From positions 1-64,000 of the forward strand of contig CAXXFQ010000024.1 in NCBI GenBank assembly GCA_963674475.2: a stretch of DNA of 64,000 nt, written 5' to 3'. This DNA is from CAXXFQ01 sp963674475 (GTDB lineage: Bacteria > Planctomycetota > Planctomycetia > Pirellulales > Thermoguttaceae). Within the stretch, counting starts at the first letter, position 1; each line of letters starts with the position of its first letter. This document shows positions 9,257-18,874 of this stretch, one piece after another. The notes beneath the pieces are model-generated. The model was not told the origin of the DNA. It was given only the letters and a program-made list of their open reading frames with translations, and did no database searches. Both the position numbers and the translations under genes were made by a program.

Positions 9257-9507
9257 TCCGATTACAAGTCGGCAGACCCCTTATATCGGGTTGTTAGGTA
9301 GTCCGGTCAGGGGGTTGCCCTCGGACGCGATTTTCGCAAAAATAAAGGGTTCGAGTTCCTCTCGACTTGGCAAGTTTCCAGTCTTGCCTTTGGGGTTTGA
9401 GGGACTCGGACGCATTTGGGCCGGTTATGGTTCTGGTGCAAGCGGGGAAAATTTCGATTTCCCGTTTTTTCGATTTCGTATGCGGAGTAACTTAAAAGAG
9501 GTCCAAG

Positions 9508-9855
9508 GTGCAACGTTTCGTTCTCAAGTCCAAAATTCATCGCGCGACGCTCACCGGAACCGATCTCAATTACGAAGGATCGATCGCCGTCGATCGTACC
9601 TTGTTGGATGCGGCCGACATTCTGCCCGGCGAACAGGTACAGGTGCTTAACCTCAATAACGCCGAGCGTCTGGTCACCTATGCGATCGAAGCGCCCGAAG
9701 GGTCGGGAATCATTCTCTTAAACGGGCCGGCAGCCCGTCTGGCTGAACCGGGCGATATCGTGATTATCATCACGTATTGCGGGTTGGACGAGGAAGAAGT
9801 GGCCGATTTCCACTCGAAAGTCGTCCACGTCGACGAAAAAAACCGGATTCGATAG
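9508..9855 (+). CDS. panD: aspartate 1-decarboxylase proenzyme
   Basis: 115-residue pyruvoyl enzyme converting L-aspartate to beta-alanine for pantothenate and CoA synthesis in the cytoplasm. Self-cleavage occurs between Gly24 and Ser25; the sequence has exactly YEGS at residues 22-25, so Ser25 would become the pyruvoyl group. Lys9, Arg54 and the TY pair at 57-58 (RLVTYAIE) match the active site. Length is normal. It starts with GTG at 9508 behind AGAGG. No other pantothenate gene is adjacent. The 250 bases upstream contain a hairpin at 9301-9326 (GTCCG/CGGAC with AGGG/CCCT) that may end the Nif3 transcript. Confidence 0.96.
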   Translation: MQRFVLKSKIHRATLTGTDLNYEGSIAVDRTLLDAADILPGEQVQVLNLNNAERLVTYAIEAPEGSGIILLNGPAARLAEPGDIVIIITYCGLDEEEVADFHSKVVHVDEKNRIR

Positions 9856-10000
9856 GCTACAATTAAGAACCGCCCCCGGGCTAGGGGTGCGCACGTGTCG
9901 ACGTCGACGCGGGAAATTTTCGAATAGCCCGGTTTGTCTTGGTCCCTAATTTTTGAAGTCCTTCCGCCTCGGTTTTCCTTCCCCGTAGTAGGTTCTCGAT

Positions 10001-11248
10001 ATGACGGAACAGTTTACGCAACTGGGTATTTCGCTCTTACTGGGCTTTCTGGTCGGTCTTCAACGCGAACGGTCCGACGCGTCGGTCGGGTTGCGGACCT
10101 TTCCGCTGATCACCGTTTTTGGGAGCGTCTCGGCGATCCTCGCGGCCCAGTTCGGCGGGTGGATCATTGCAGCCGGGCTCTTGGGAATCGTGGCGATTCT
10201 TTTGGTCGCCAAAACGGGGAAAATCCGACAGGCCGACTACTCCCACGGGACGACGACCGATATGGCGGCGCTGGTCATGTACGTGGTCGGGATTCTGATC
10301 ATGGTCGGCCCTCTGGAGCTGGCCGTGGCGATCGGCGGCGGCGTGGCGATCCTGTTGCAATACAAGCCGCAGATGCACTTCTTCGCCCGGAAATTGGGCA
10401 GCCAGGACCTGACCGGGATCATGCAGTTCGTCTTGATCACCTGCATCATCCTGCCGATTCTGCCGAACGAGACCTTCGGCCCGAAAGAATTGAAGGTCTT
10501 CAATCCGTTCGAGACCTGGCTGATGGTCGCGCTGATCGTCGGGATGAATCTGGGCGGGTATATTACCTATAAATTCCTGGGGAAAAACACGGGGATCATG
10601 TTGGGCGGCTTGCTGGGCGGGGCGATCTCCAGCACGGCGACCACGGTCAGCTATTCGCGTCAGGCGCAGGCCAAAACGCTTAGCCCGATGGCCGCCGCCG
10701 TGGTCATTTTGATCGCCTCGACGGTCGTCTACCTTCGTGTCCTGTTCGAAATCGGTGTGGTCGGATCGGAGGCCTTTTTCTTCAAGGCCCTGGGACCGAT
10801 CTTGATCTTGATGGTCCTGACCGCGCTACCGGCGATCGTGCTTCTCTATCAAGTCCGTCGCGAACCGGCAACGATCCCGAAACAGGAGAACCCGACCCAA
10901 TTGAAGTCGGCCCTCTTCTTCGGTGTGATGTACGCCTTTGTCCTGTTGGCCCTGGCGGCGACCAAACGTTTTGTCGGTCAGGATGCGATGTATCTGGTCG
11001 CGGCCCTTTCGGGGATGACCGATATGGACGCCGTGACCCTGTCGACTGCCCGGCTGAGTAAAGAGGCGGATCTGGCCATGATGAGCACCGGCTGGCGGCT
11101 GTTGGTCGTGGCGATCCTGTCGAACTTCGTCTTCAAGGCGGGGATCGTCTGGGTGATGGGCCAACGGCGGCTCTTCTGGCAAGTGGTCGCCATGTTCGCG
11201 ATCCCAATGATCGGCGGGATGGCCCTTTTGGTCTTCTGGCCGTTTTGA
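10001..11248 (+). CDS. MgtC/SapB + DUF4010 membrane protein
   Basis: 415-residue polytopic inner-membrane protein with about 11-12 hydrophobic helices. The N-terminal 120 residues are MgtC/SapB-like (LGFLVGLQRERSDASVGLRTFPLI, the conserved glycine/arginine-rich first segment). The rest is a DUF4010 domain, ending with SGMTDMDAVTLSTARL and several helices. This pairing is a known architecture in bacteria and archaea; transport or regulation of divalent cations has been suggested, but the function is not established. The ATG at 10001 follows a pyrimidine-rich region with a weak ribosome site (AGTAGG). It is a single gene between panD and topA. Confidence 0.88.
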   Translation: MTEQFTQLGISLLLGFLVGLQRERSDASVGLRTFPLITVFGSVSAILAAQFGGWIIAAGLLGIVAILLVAKTGKIRQADYSHGTTTDMAALVMYVVGILIMVGPLELAVAIGGGVAILLQYKPQMHFFARKLGSQDLTGIMQFVLITCIILPILPNETFGPKELKVFNPFETWLMVALIVGMNLGGYITYKFLGKNTGIMLGGLLGGAISSTATTVSYSRQAQAKTLSPMAAAVVILIASTVVYLRVLFEIGVVGSEAFFFKALGPILILMVLTALPAIVLLYQVRREPATIPKQENPTQLKSALFFGVMYAFVLLALAATKRFVGQDAMYLVAALSGMTDMDAVTLSTARLSKEADLAMMSTGWRLLVVAILSNFVFKAGIVWVMGQRRLFWQVVAMFAIPMIGGMALLVFWPF

Positions 11249-11803
11249 TCCGTTGGTCACCCCCCATTCAGGGCGTTAATCTGGTTACCGAGGCCGCCCA
11301 ATCCGGACTTCTGACCGTTTTTTGATCCATTGTTGCCGCGAGAGGCGATCGGTTCTATTTACCCCACTTATGGGCCATATCGGTATTCCCGTGTCTGATG
11401 TCGGGGGGTGGGTGAAAAACGAAATTTTTTTTCTAGAACCGTTTTCCACGGGCAACTGTACGCGAAAAAAGAATCTAAGTTGTTTTTGAAAAACAAGTTG
11501 TGTTGAAATTTCGCTTCTCGACTACTCCATCCGCCGACCGGCATTGCGCGGTAAAAAAGGGGCAAAAGCTTCAGAGGGGCTCGGCCGGGCACCGTTGTAT
11601 CCGAGTCGAGCCGTGCTACAATTCCACACCAGTTTTGTCTGGCAGTCCGCTTGACCCCGCTTGACGTGGGGGCCGGATGAGGGTCAAAACGAATACTCGG
11701 ATCTTTCGGCCGTCGACGGTCCGATTTATCCACGGGCGGCCGAAAGGCAGATAGATAAAGACAACGAAATTCCCCTAAACCTCCTATCTTGGTGCGTACT
11801 ATT
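11249..11803. other. long intergenic region before topA
   Basis: No convincing ORF on either strand. It contains a near-perfect A/T palindrome TTGTTTTTGAAAAACAA at 11480-11496 that could act as a hairpin and, further down, the promoter-like pair listed separately. The remainder shows nothing I can name. Confidence 0.5.
11595..11622 (+). promoter_or_regulatory. putative sigma-70-type promoter for topA
   Basis: TTGTAT (11595-11600) and TACAAT (11617-11622) are separated by 16 bases, about 180 bases before the topA ATG. Close to the -35/-10 consensus, but not tested. Confidence 0.42.
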
Positions 11804-14542
11804 ATGGCCAACTCGGCTTCCGGTTCCGCAGGAAAACCGCTTGTCATCGTTGAATCTCCCGCCAAGGCGCGAACGATCGGAAAGTTTTTAGGCAAGGACT
11901 ACACGATCGAGGCGAGCATCGGGCATATCCGCGACTTGCCCCAAGGGGCGAAGGAACTTCCTGAAAAATATAAAAAGGAAGAATGGGCCTATCTGGGCGT
12001 CAATGTCGATCAGGACTTCGAGCCGGTCTATGTCGTGCCTCGCGAAAAGTCGAAGCAGGTCGCCAAGCTCAAAAAACTGCTCAAAGAGTCGAGCGAACTC
12101 TATCTCGCGACGGACGAAGACCGTGAGGGAGAGGCGATCAGTTGGCACCTCTGCCAGATCCTCAAGCCGAAGGTGCCGGTCCGACGATTGGTCTTTCACG
12201 AAATCACCAAGAGCGCGATCCTCGAATCGCTCAGTAACCCGCGCGAGGTCGATGAAGATCTGGTTCGGGCCCAAGAGACCCGACGGATTCTCGACCGGCT
12301 TTACGGTTACGAGGTCTCGCCCCTTTTGTGGCGTAAGGTCCGTCCGCGGCTCTCGGCCGGGCGGGTCCAAAGCGTGGCGGTCCGTCTGATCGCCGATCGG
12401 GAACGGGCTCGCATGGCGTTCGTCACGTCGACCTATTGGGACCTTTTGGGCACCTTTAAACGCAACTCGGGCGAATCGTTCGAAGCGACCCTCATGTCGA
12501 TGAACGGTCGAAAGATTCCGACCGGCCGCGACTTCGATACGACCACCGGCAAGATCAAAGACGAGTCGCTGTTGCTTTTGGACGAAAAGGCGGCCGGCGA
12601 GTTGATCCAGCGGCTTTTGACCGAGCCGTCAAAGGTCCAGAACGTCGAGAATCGGCCGTATACCTCGAAGCCGGCGCCGCCGTTTACCACCAGTACCTTG
12701 CAGCAGGAGATGAACCGGAAGTTCGGATTCACCGCGAGACGGACCATGCAGGTCGCCCAGAGCTTGTACGAAAACGGGCATATCACCTACATGCGTACCG
12801 ACTCGACGACGTTGGCCAAGGTGGCGGTCGCCACGGCTCGCGACCTGGTCAATTCGCAATACGGGCCCGAGTTTTTGCCCGCCAAAGAACGGACTTATCA
12901 GACGAAGGTCAAAAACGCGCAAGAGGCTCACGAAGCGATCCGCCCGGCAGGCGACGATTTCCGTTTTCCGGGAGATCTCCGGTCGAAACTGACCGCCGAC
13001 GAGTTCAAGATGTACGACCTGATCTGGAAGCGGACCGTCGCCAGCCAGATGGCCGACGCACGCGGATATCGGACGATCATCCAGGTCGAATCGGACGGCG
13101 CGATCTTCCAGGTCGGCGGCAAGACGATCGATTTCCCCGGCTATTTGCGGGCTTACGTCGAAGGGTCCGACGATCCGGGCGCCGAACTGGCCGATCGCGA
13201 AAAGGTCCTTCCGGCGGTCACCGTGGGCGAGTCGCTTGCGTGCCAGGGGCTTGACGCGAAAAGTCACACGACCCAACCGCCCAGTCGATTCAGCGAAGCC
13301 TCGTTGACCCGAACGCTCGAAGAAATGGGGATCGGGCGGCCGAGTACCTATGCCTCGATTATCGATACGATCTTGGCCCGCGACTACGTGTTCAAAAAGG
13401 GGAACGCGCTGGTGCCGACCTGGGTCGCGTTCGCCGTGTCGCGTCTGCTGGAAGAACACCTGCCCGATTTGGTCAACTATAAATTTACCGCCGAGTTGGA
13501 AGATAAACTCGACGCGATCAGCCGCGGTGAAATGGGCTATGTCGATTACCTGAAGGCTTTTTACTTCGGCGATGAGCATCCGGGGTTGAAAAAACTGCTC
13601 AAGGACAAGGTCGACGAGATCGACGCGCGGGACGTCAGTCGGATTTGGATCGGGACGGCCGACGACGGTCAGGAAATTTATGTCCGGGTCGGCCGCTACG
13701 GACCGTTTCTCGAACATGGCGATCGACGGGCCAGCTTGCTCGACCAGATGCCGCCGGATGAAGTGAATCTCGAGTCGGCGCTTGCCCTGTTGGCCAAGGC
13801 CGAAAAGGGGGACGAGCCGATCGGCATTTGCCCCGATACGAACAAACCGATTTTCATCAAGATCGGCCGGTTCGGGCCGTACGTCCAGCGTGGCACGGCC
13901 GACGACGACGAGAAGCCGCAAAACGCGTCCCTTTTGAAGGGAATGGAGCCGGAAGAGGTCGATCTTGAGGTGGCGTTGAAGCTCTTGTCGCTGCCACGCG
14001 ATGTGGGCGTCCATCCGGAGGACGGCGAGCCGATCGTCGCGCATAACGGGCGCTACGGGCCGTACATCAAGTGGGGCACCGAGACCCGCTCGTTACCGGA
14101 AGACATTTCGCCGTTGGAAGTGACGCTCGAAAAATCGGTCGAGCTGTTGGCCCAGCCGAAGACCCGTGGGGGACGTGGCGCGGCGGCGAAGAAGGAACCG
14201 ATTAAGGTTTTCGACCCGTCGCCGGTGACCGGCAATCCGGTGCAGCTTTTGGAGGGCCGTTTCGGGCCGTACGTGACCGACGGGGCGACGAACGCGTCGA
14301 TACCGCGGACGATGTCGCCCGAGGAGGTGACGTTGGAGCGGGCGCTGGACTTGCTGGCCGAGCGGGCGGCGAAGGGGCCGTCGAAAAGGAAGGCGAAGAA
14401 AAAAGCGACCAAGAAAAAAGCGGCCAAAAAGAAAACCGCCAAGAAAAAGGCGACCAAGAAAAAAACCGCCAAGAAGAAGGCGACGAAGAAAAAAGCGGCC
14501 AAAAAAGTATCGCCTCCGACTACCGAAGAGGCTCCCTTCTAA
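11804..14542 (+). CDS. topA: DNA topoisomerase I with Lys-rich tail
   Basis: 912-residue type IA topoisomerase that relaxes negative supercoils by single-strand passage. The TOPRIM domain is N-terminal (VIVESPAKA, then DEDREGEAISWHL with the metal-binding acidic residues); GRVQSVAVRLI follows, and the catalytic Tyr lies in GHITYMRTDST (about residue 327). The zinc fingers of the E. coli enzyme are absent; instead four 'topoisomerase C-terminal repeats' are visible, each with R-[YF]-G-P (RYGPFLEHG, RFGPYVQRG, RYGPYIKWG, RFGPYVTDG). After these comes a tail of about 45 residues made almost only of Lys, Ala and Thr, resembling histone-H1-like tails. Start is the ATG at 11804; the TTG at 11789 would add only five residues. 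Single gene followed by a hairpin terminator. Confidence 0.97.
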   Translation: MANSASGSAGKPLVIVESPAKARTIGKFLGKDYTIEASIGHIRDLPQGAKELPEKYKKEEWAYLGVNVDQDFEPVYVVPREKSKQVAKLKKLLKESSELYLATDEDREGEAISWHLCQILKPKVPVRRLVFHEITKSAILESLSNPREVDEDLVRAQETRRILDRLYGYEVSPLLWRKVRPRLSAGRVQSVAVRLIADRERARMAFVTSTYWDLLGTFKRNSGESFEATLMSMNGRKIPTGRDFDTTTGKIKDESLLLLDEKAAGELIQRLLTEPSKVQNVENRPYTSKPAPPFTTSTLQQEMNRKFGFTARRTMQVAQSLYENGHITYMRTDSTTLAKVAVATARDLVNSQYGPEFLPAKERTYQTKVKNAQEAHEAIRPAGDDFRFPGDLRSKLTADEFKMYDLIWKRTVASQMADARGYRTIIQVESDGAIFQVGGKTIDFPGYLRAYVEGSDDPGAELADREKVLPAVTVGESLACQGLDAKSHTTQPPSRFSEASLTRTLEEMGIGRPSTYASIIDTILARDYVFKKGNALVPTWVAFAVSRLLEEHLPDLVNYKFTAELEDKLDAISRGEMGYVDYLKAFYFGDEHPGLKKLLKDKVDEIDARDVSRIWIGTADDGQEIYVRVGRYGPFLEHGDRRASLLDQMPPDEVNLESALALLAKAEKGDEPIGICPDTNKPIFIKIGRFGPYVQRGTADDDEKPQNASLLKGMEPEEVDLEVALKLLSLPRDVGVHPEDGEPIVAHNGRYGPYIKWGTETRSLPEDISPLEVTLEKSVELLAQPKTRGGRGAAAKKEPIKVFDPSPVTGNPVQLLEGRFGPYVTDGATNASIPRTMSPEEVTLERALDLLAERAAKGPSKRKAKKKATKKKAAKKKTAKKKATKKKTAKKKATKKKAAKKVSPPTTEEAPF

Positions 14543-14579
14543 AGAGGGGTGTGGTTAAATCTTCGGCGACCTTATGTGA

Positions 14580-14616
14580 AAACCGTCTGTTTTTCATCAG
14601 GGGAAACAGGCGGTTT
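14580..14616 (+). terminator. hairpin terminator of topA
   Basis: A stem of 12-13 bp with one G-U pair, AACCGTCTGTTT (14581-14592) with AAACAGGCGGTT (14604-14615), lies about 40 bases after the topA stop. The following T-tract is poor (TGTCGTTATTT), so it may be only partly Rho-independent. Confidence 0.55.
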
Positions 14617-15253
14617 GTCGTTATTTGAAACAGGAACAAGTTGCCCATTTAGGTTTTCCCCGATCGCCGCAGGGTAATTTTTTTGGAACCGGCAGAAAAA
14701 AACTTTGCCTTTTCGATCGATTTTTTCCAATTATCGGCAAGTACCTCCATTGGATGTGAGTTGCGTAGCTCTATGGGGTTGTTTTTGCTTTGAAATGGGG
14801 CAAGAATCGAGATTCTCACGGGTTCGGGGAAAAAATAGTGGGGTGAATCTGCCGGTTCAGTCGAGATTTGAAGAAAATTGTGCGCGGTAGGGGTTGAAAT
14901 TCTCGCCCCATCAGCCAAAATAGCTAGATTCCCCGGCCGAGGTAGGGCCGCGCCTTAATTTGGCAACGACCCTCATCACATCTCGGCCGTGTTCGCATTT
15001 TCTTGGGAGTGACACGTTCCTTCCTGGAAAAGGGGCAAGCTGGGTTGACGTGGAAAGTTATTATTACGGTTTCCTCGTTTCGCCCCCTCTTGCCGCCATG
15101 AGTTTCTCCAGCGAGGAGTCGATAGACGGTTTTCGCTGCAGAGGTTCGTTTCGCGTGCAGATTGAAATGCATCGCCTTGATGGGTGGAAGCCCAATGGCG
15201 TAAGTTGGATAAATAAGTCAAGATAATTAGACTGCAAGATTTTGAGGTAAATC
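14617..15253. other. intergenic region upstream of rplY operon
   Basis: About 640 bases without a convincing gene on either strand; short ORFs have no ribosome sites and no protein-like composition. It must contain the promoter for rplY, but I see no clear -35/-10 pair. The region is slightly richer in A/T than its neighbours. Confidence 0.5.
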
Positions 15254-15874
15254 ATGGCGGAAACACTTCCCGTTGAAATTCGCCAAGACCGGGGAAAACG
15301 GAATTCGCGTCGTCTTCGTAAGGCGGGGAAAACGCCGGCCGTTCTCTACGGGCACGGTCAAGAGACGGTTTCATTGTCGGTTTCGACCGACTCGATCGAA
15401 GCGGCGGTCCGTCATGGAAGCCGTTTTGTCGAGCTGACCGGATCGGTTAGCGAAGGGGCAATGATTCGTGAGCTTCAGTGGAACACCTGGGGCAACGAGA
15501 TCCTGCACATCGACTTCATCCGAGCTTCAGCCGACGAGAAGGTCACGGTCACCCTGGCCATCGAACTTCGCGGCGAAGCGCCCGGTATCAAAGAAGGCGG
15601 TGTGGTTGAACACTTGCTCCACGAGGTGGAACTTGAATGTTCGGCGACGGCCGTTCCGGAAAAGCTGGAAGCCAACATCAACCACCTCGAATTGGATCAC
15701 ACGATCACGCTTGCCGAGGTCAAAGTTCCCGAAGGCGTCGAGGTTTTGGCAGAGCTCTCGACCGTAGTGGCGCAATGCGTAGTGCCGGTCGAAGTGTCTG
15801 AAGAGGCTGCCGAAGCGGGAGAAGGCGAACCGGAAGTGATCGGTCGCAAGGAAGCCGAAGAAGGCGAAGAATAG
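15254..15874 (+). CDS. rplY: 50S ribosomal protein bL25, CTC-type two-domain form
   Basis: 206-residue bL25/CTC (TL5) protein that binds 5S rRNA on the large subunit. The N-terminal L25 domain (residues 1-90) has the family's RQDRGKRNSRRLRKAGKTPAVLYG segment, and the CTC beta-barrel domain follows (DEKVTVTLAIELRGEAPGIKEGGVVEH, then the VPEKLEANI segment). It ends with a 25-residue Glu/Gly tail. The ATG at 15254 follows GAGGT. It is first in a conserved planctomycete-type block with pth, rpsF, ssb and rplI, although a 220-base gap separates it from pth. Confidence 0.96.
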   Translation: MAETLPVEIRQDRGKRNSRRLRKAGKTPAVLYGHGQETVSLSVSTDSIEAAVRHGSRFVELTGSVSEGAMIRELQWNTWGNEILHIDFIRASADEKVTVTLAIELRGEAPGIKEGGVVEHLLHEVELECSATAVPEKLEANINHLELDHTITLAEVKVPEGVEVLAELSTVVAQCVVPVEVSEEAAEAGEGEPEVIGRKEAEEGEE

Positions 15875-16094
15875 GCGAGACGGTTTTCCCCTCAAGAGTC
15901 GCACGAGTGGTCGTTCCAAGGTGTGGACGCACCAGTGTGTGAGGCCCAGAGTAGTGGCCCAGAGCGGTGGGAGCATCACCGTGATGGATGCACCTGCGTG
16001 ATGGGGCTTTGGGGAGGGGTGATGGTTCACCGGGATGAAAAAACACCGTGGTGAAAGTTCGCGGGGAAAGAAGTTCACGGGGAGTTGATTGCTG

Positions 16095-16652
16095 ATGAAG
16101 CTCGTCGTGGGCCTAGGAAATCCCGATCGGAAGTACCACGAGACGCGACACAACGTTGGATTTATGGTTCTCGCCGAGTTGGGCCGTCGTTACGGCATGG
16201 GCCGAGCAAAGTCGAAGTTTCACGGCGAACTGCTTGAGGCGCGAATCGGCGGGGAAAAGGTGCTTTTATTGAGCCCCTTAACCTATATGAATCGAAGCGG
16301 ACTCTCGGTGGATGAGGCGACTCGATTCTTTCAAATCGACGCGAAAGACCTTTTGGTCGTTTGCGATGACTTGAACCTTCCTTTAGGGAAGTTACGGCTT
16401 CGACTCAAGGGGTCCTCAGGGGGCCAAAAGGGTCTTGGCGATATTATACGCCGATTGGGAACCGAAGAGTTCGTTCGGTTGCGAATCGGTATCGGGGCGC
16501 CGCCGGAAGGCTGGGATGCCGCCGATTATGTTTTGGGAAAATTTACAAAGACCGAAAAAAGCGTCATGGAACTGACCGTGCAACAAGCGGCCGACGCGGT
16601 TGTGTGTTGGGTCGGCGAAGGCTCGACGGAGTGCATGAATCGGTTCAACTAG
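16095..16652 (+). CDS. pth: peptidyl-tRNA hydrolase
   Basis: 185-residue Pth that recycles tRNA by cleaving the ester bond in prematurely released peptidyl-tRNA. Active-site elements are visible: GLGNP (Asn10 equivalent), the catalytic His in TRHNVGF (about residue 20), MNRSG, and CDDLNLPLGKLRLRLKGSSGGQKGL with the conserved Asp. Length is typical. Start is the ATG at 16095 with GGGGAG about 10 bases upstream; a TTG two codons earlier also exists. The pairing with bL25 upstream and bS6/SSB/bL9 downstream is a recurrent bacterial arrangement. Confidence 0.97.
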   Translation: MKLVVGLGNPDRKYHETRHNVGFMVLAELGRRYGMGRAKSKFHGELLEARIGGEKVLLLSPLTYMNRSGLSVDEATRFFQIDAKDLLVVCDDLNLPLGKLRLRLKGSSGGQKGLGDIIRRLGTEEFVRLRIGIGAPPEGWDAADYVLGKFTKTEKSVMELTVQQAADAVVCWVGEGSTECMNRFN

Positions 16653-16819
16653 AGCATTTTTTAAGAAACAGTAGCGTCTTGCCGGTAGCGAGAGAGATTT
16701 CACGGTTGTCATAAGTGCAACGGTGGATTGAAGTTGTTTTTTCAACATTCCCTTTGGTTGCAAGTAGTACGCTACACGAAAGTTAAAAAAGCTGCATAAG
16801 CCTACTAAGGAGCATACCC

Positions 16820-17269
16820 TTGGCTGAAAACGTCTACGAAGGCATGTTCATCCTGGATTCCTCGCTTTACGGTCGGAATCCGGACACCGTATCGAAGCAG
16901 ATTCCAGAGATGATCGAAGCGGCCGGAGGCAGCGTCCTCGTCAGTCGGCTTTGGGAAGAACGACGATTGGCCTATCCGATCGACGGGCATCGCAAAGGGA
17001 CCTATTGGCTGACTTACTCCCGTATCGACGGAACCAAGATCGCCGATCTGGAACGTCAGTGCCAATTGAGCGAATCGATCATCCGGGTTCTTTTCCTGAA
17101 GGTCGACCCGCGTATTGTCGAACCGTTGGTCGCCCATGCCCAAGAAGGTCCGGTTGCCAAATCGGCCGAAGAGGGCAAGGGAGAGGCCAAAGCGGAGGTC
17201 AAGGAAGAGGCCAAGGAAAGCAAGCCGGAAGCTGCGGTTGCGACCGACGAGGCCAAAGACGAAGCGTAA
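16820..17269 (+). CDS. rpsF: 30S ribosomal protein bS6 with acidic tail
   Basis: 149-residue bS6, a small-subunit protein that partners with bS18. The first 100 residues are the S6 fold (YEGMFILDSSL, then WEERRLAYPIDGHRKGTYW and a VLFLKVDP strand). About 45 extra C-terminal residues are Glu/Lys/Ala repeats, longer than in E. coli and probably disordered. The start codon is TTG at 16820, clearly chosen by AAGGAG eight bases upstream. No rpsR lies next to it; ssb follows after 250 bases. Confidence 0.95.
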   Translation: MAENVYEGMFILDSSLYGRNPDTVSKQIPEMIEAAGGSVLVSRLWEERRLAYPIDGHRKGTYWLTYSRIDGTKIADLERQCQLSESIIRVLFLKVDPRIVEPLVAHAQEGPVAKSAEEGKGEAKAEVKEEAKESKPEAAVATDEAKDEA

Positions 17270-17522
17270 GGATCACCTGCCGTTGTGGGAGGAAGATTCT
17301 TTTGCTCGGGGCCGTCTTTCCGGGGTTCGTTTTGCGCGGCTGAGGCTGATCACCTTTCGATGGAGGAAGGGGTTGGTCCGTTGCGACGAGTCTCAAGGAT
17401 AATTGGCTTAGCTGGTCGAAAGGTTCGGTTGGAACCTTGATGAGCCGACCTGGGTGACTTGAATGGGCGTGGCATGGACCGCTGCAGGTTTGAGTGCCCG
17501 CATCCTGAAGGAGAGAGTAATT

Positions 17523-18005
17523 ATGGCCAGTTACAATCGAGTTATTCTCGTTGGGAATGTTACCCGAGATCCCGATTTGCGCTACACCCCAAGTGGAGCG
17601 GCCGTGGTCGAACTCGGTCTGGCGGTCAACGATCGTCGTAAAGGCCAGAATGGGGAATGGGTCGAAGAGACCACCTTTGTCGACGTGACCCTCTGGAATC
17701 GGACGGCTGAAGTCGCAAGCGAATACCTGAGTAAAGGTTCGCCGGTCCTGATCGAAGGACGACTGAAGCTGGATTCCTGGGAGACGGATGGCCAGAAGCG
17801 GTCGAAGCTCAAGGTCGTTGGCGAAAGGATGCAGATGCTCGGGGCGCGTGGTGGCGGAGGCGGCGGTGGTAACGCCGGAAGACCGTCGGCGCCCCAGCAG
17901 AACTCGGGTAATTATCAGAAAAACGAAGGTAGTTATAATCCTCCGCCGTCGCAAGGAGGAGGTGGCCCTTCTTACGAGCCGCCGGAGAGCGACATCCCGT
18001 TTTAA
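17523..18005 (+). CDS. ssb: single-stranded DNA-binding protein
   Basis: 160-residue SSB that coats single-stranded DNA during replication and repair. The OB fold is residues 1-105 (YNRVILVGNVTRDPDLRYTPSG, then EETTFVDVTLWNRTAE and LIEGRLKLDSWE), followed by a Gly/Pro/Gln-rich linker and the protein-interaction tip ESDIPF. Start is the ATG at 17523 with AAGGAG upstream; an in-frame start at 17463 would add 20 residues of no similarity. Between bS6 and bL9 in the usual order. Confidence 0.97.
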   Translation: MASYNRVILVGNVTRDPDLRYTPSGAAVVELGLAVNDRRKGQNGEWVEETTFVDVTLWNRTAEVASEYLSKGSPVLIEGRLKLDSWETDGQKRSKLKVVGERMQMLGARGGGGGGGNAGRPSAPQQNSGNYQKNEGSYNPPPSQGGGGPSYEPPESDIPF

Positions 18006-18170
18006 TGAGAGTATTCAGGGACCGGTAAAAGGTCTCTGTGAAAAGATAAACTTCAAAACATTTTAGATATCCTCAAACCGGTTTCGGTGGAAATGTCGTC
18101 GTTCCGATGAACGCAGAAAAAATCGGAGCTCGCCCGGCCGAAACCCTTGAGACGTGAGGTGGAAACACTC

Positions 18171-18731
18171 ATGGCAAATACTGCAACGCCGAAAAAAAAA
18201 CGAACCAAAAACCGTCGCCAGGCCACTTTGCCGAAGGGGCCTAACGGCGGCGTCGAACTGCTGTTGGTTCAGTCGGTTGAACATCTTGGTAAACAAGGTG
18301 ACATTGTCGAAGTGAAGCCGGGCTTCGCTTATAACTACCTACTTCCGCAAGGTTTGGCGACGGTTGTCAGCGATCACCACAAGCGGATGATTGAAAAGCA
18401 CCGGGCGAAATTGGCTGAGATTCAAAAGGATCGCATGGCCGGTTACAAGGCGTTGGCCAGCCGCTTGGCGCTGCAAAACATCTCGATCGAAGCCAACGCG
18501 AACGAAGAGGGTCACCTTTACGGTTCGGTTGGTGCCGAAGAGATTTCCGAGGCGCTCAAGAAGGTCGATTTCGACATCAAGCCCGACCAGGTCAAGTTGG
18601 GCGGTCTGATCAAGGAATTGGGCCTTTACACGGTTCAGGTTCGATTCGGCAGAGATTCCGACAACAAGCCGATCGAAACCGACCTGAAGTTCTGGGTCGT
18701 TCCGGCAGTGACGGATGAAGCGGCCGAGTGA
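18171..18731 (+). CDS. rplI: 50S ribosomal protein bL9 with basic N-terminal extension
   Basis: 186-residue bL9. The N-terminal RNA-binding domain begins about residue 37 (VELLLVQSVEHLGKQGDIVEVKPGFAYNYLLPQGLA), followed by the long helix and the C-terminal domain. Compared with the E. coli protein (149 residues), about 35 basic residues precede the domain, starting with MANTATPKKKRTKNRRQA. The start at 18171 is supported by GAGGTGG about 10 bases upstream, so the extension is probably real. Last gene of the ribosomal block; a terminator lies about 140 bases downstream. Confidence 0.95.
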   Translation: MANTATPKKKRTKNRRQATLPKGPNGGVELLLVQSVEHLGKQGDIVEVKPGFAYNYLLPQGLATVVSDHHKRMIEKHRAKLAEIQKDRMAGYKALASRLALQNISIEANANEEGHLYGSVGAEEISEALKKVDFDIKPDQVKLGGLIKELGLYTVQVRFGRDSDNKPIETDLKFWVVPAVTDEAAE

Positions 18732-18874
18732 TAACGGTCTAATCGCTTGCGGCGATAAAGGGGTGAGAAGGCGAAGTCGGTCGGAATGAGATCGGCTTGC
18801 CAGGTAATCGAGACGGGATAAATTTCCGCAGCTCGATCGATCTGCCCTGTCGCGCAGGAGAGAAATAAGAAGGG

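Noticed and set aside
9340..9370. T-loop-like GGTTCGAGTTCC suggesting a tRNA
   Set aside because: No acceptor, anticodon or D arm can be formed around it.
9890..9915. GTCGACGTCGAC palindrome after panD as an operator
   Set aside because: A short tandem of GTCGAC is expected by chance at this GC, and nothing nearby supports a binding site.
12629..14044. 471-residue minus-strand ORF across topA
   Set aside because: Antisense shadow; topA motifs run uninterrupted on the plus strand.
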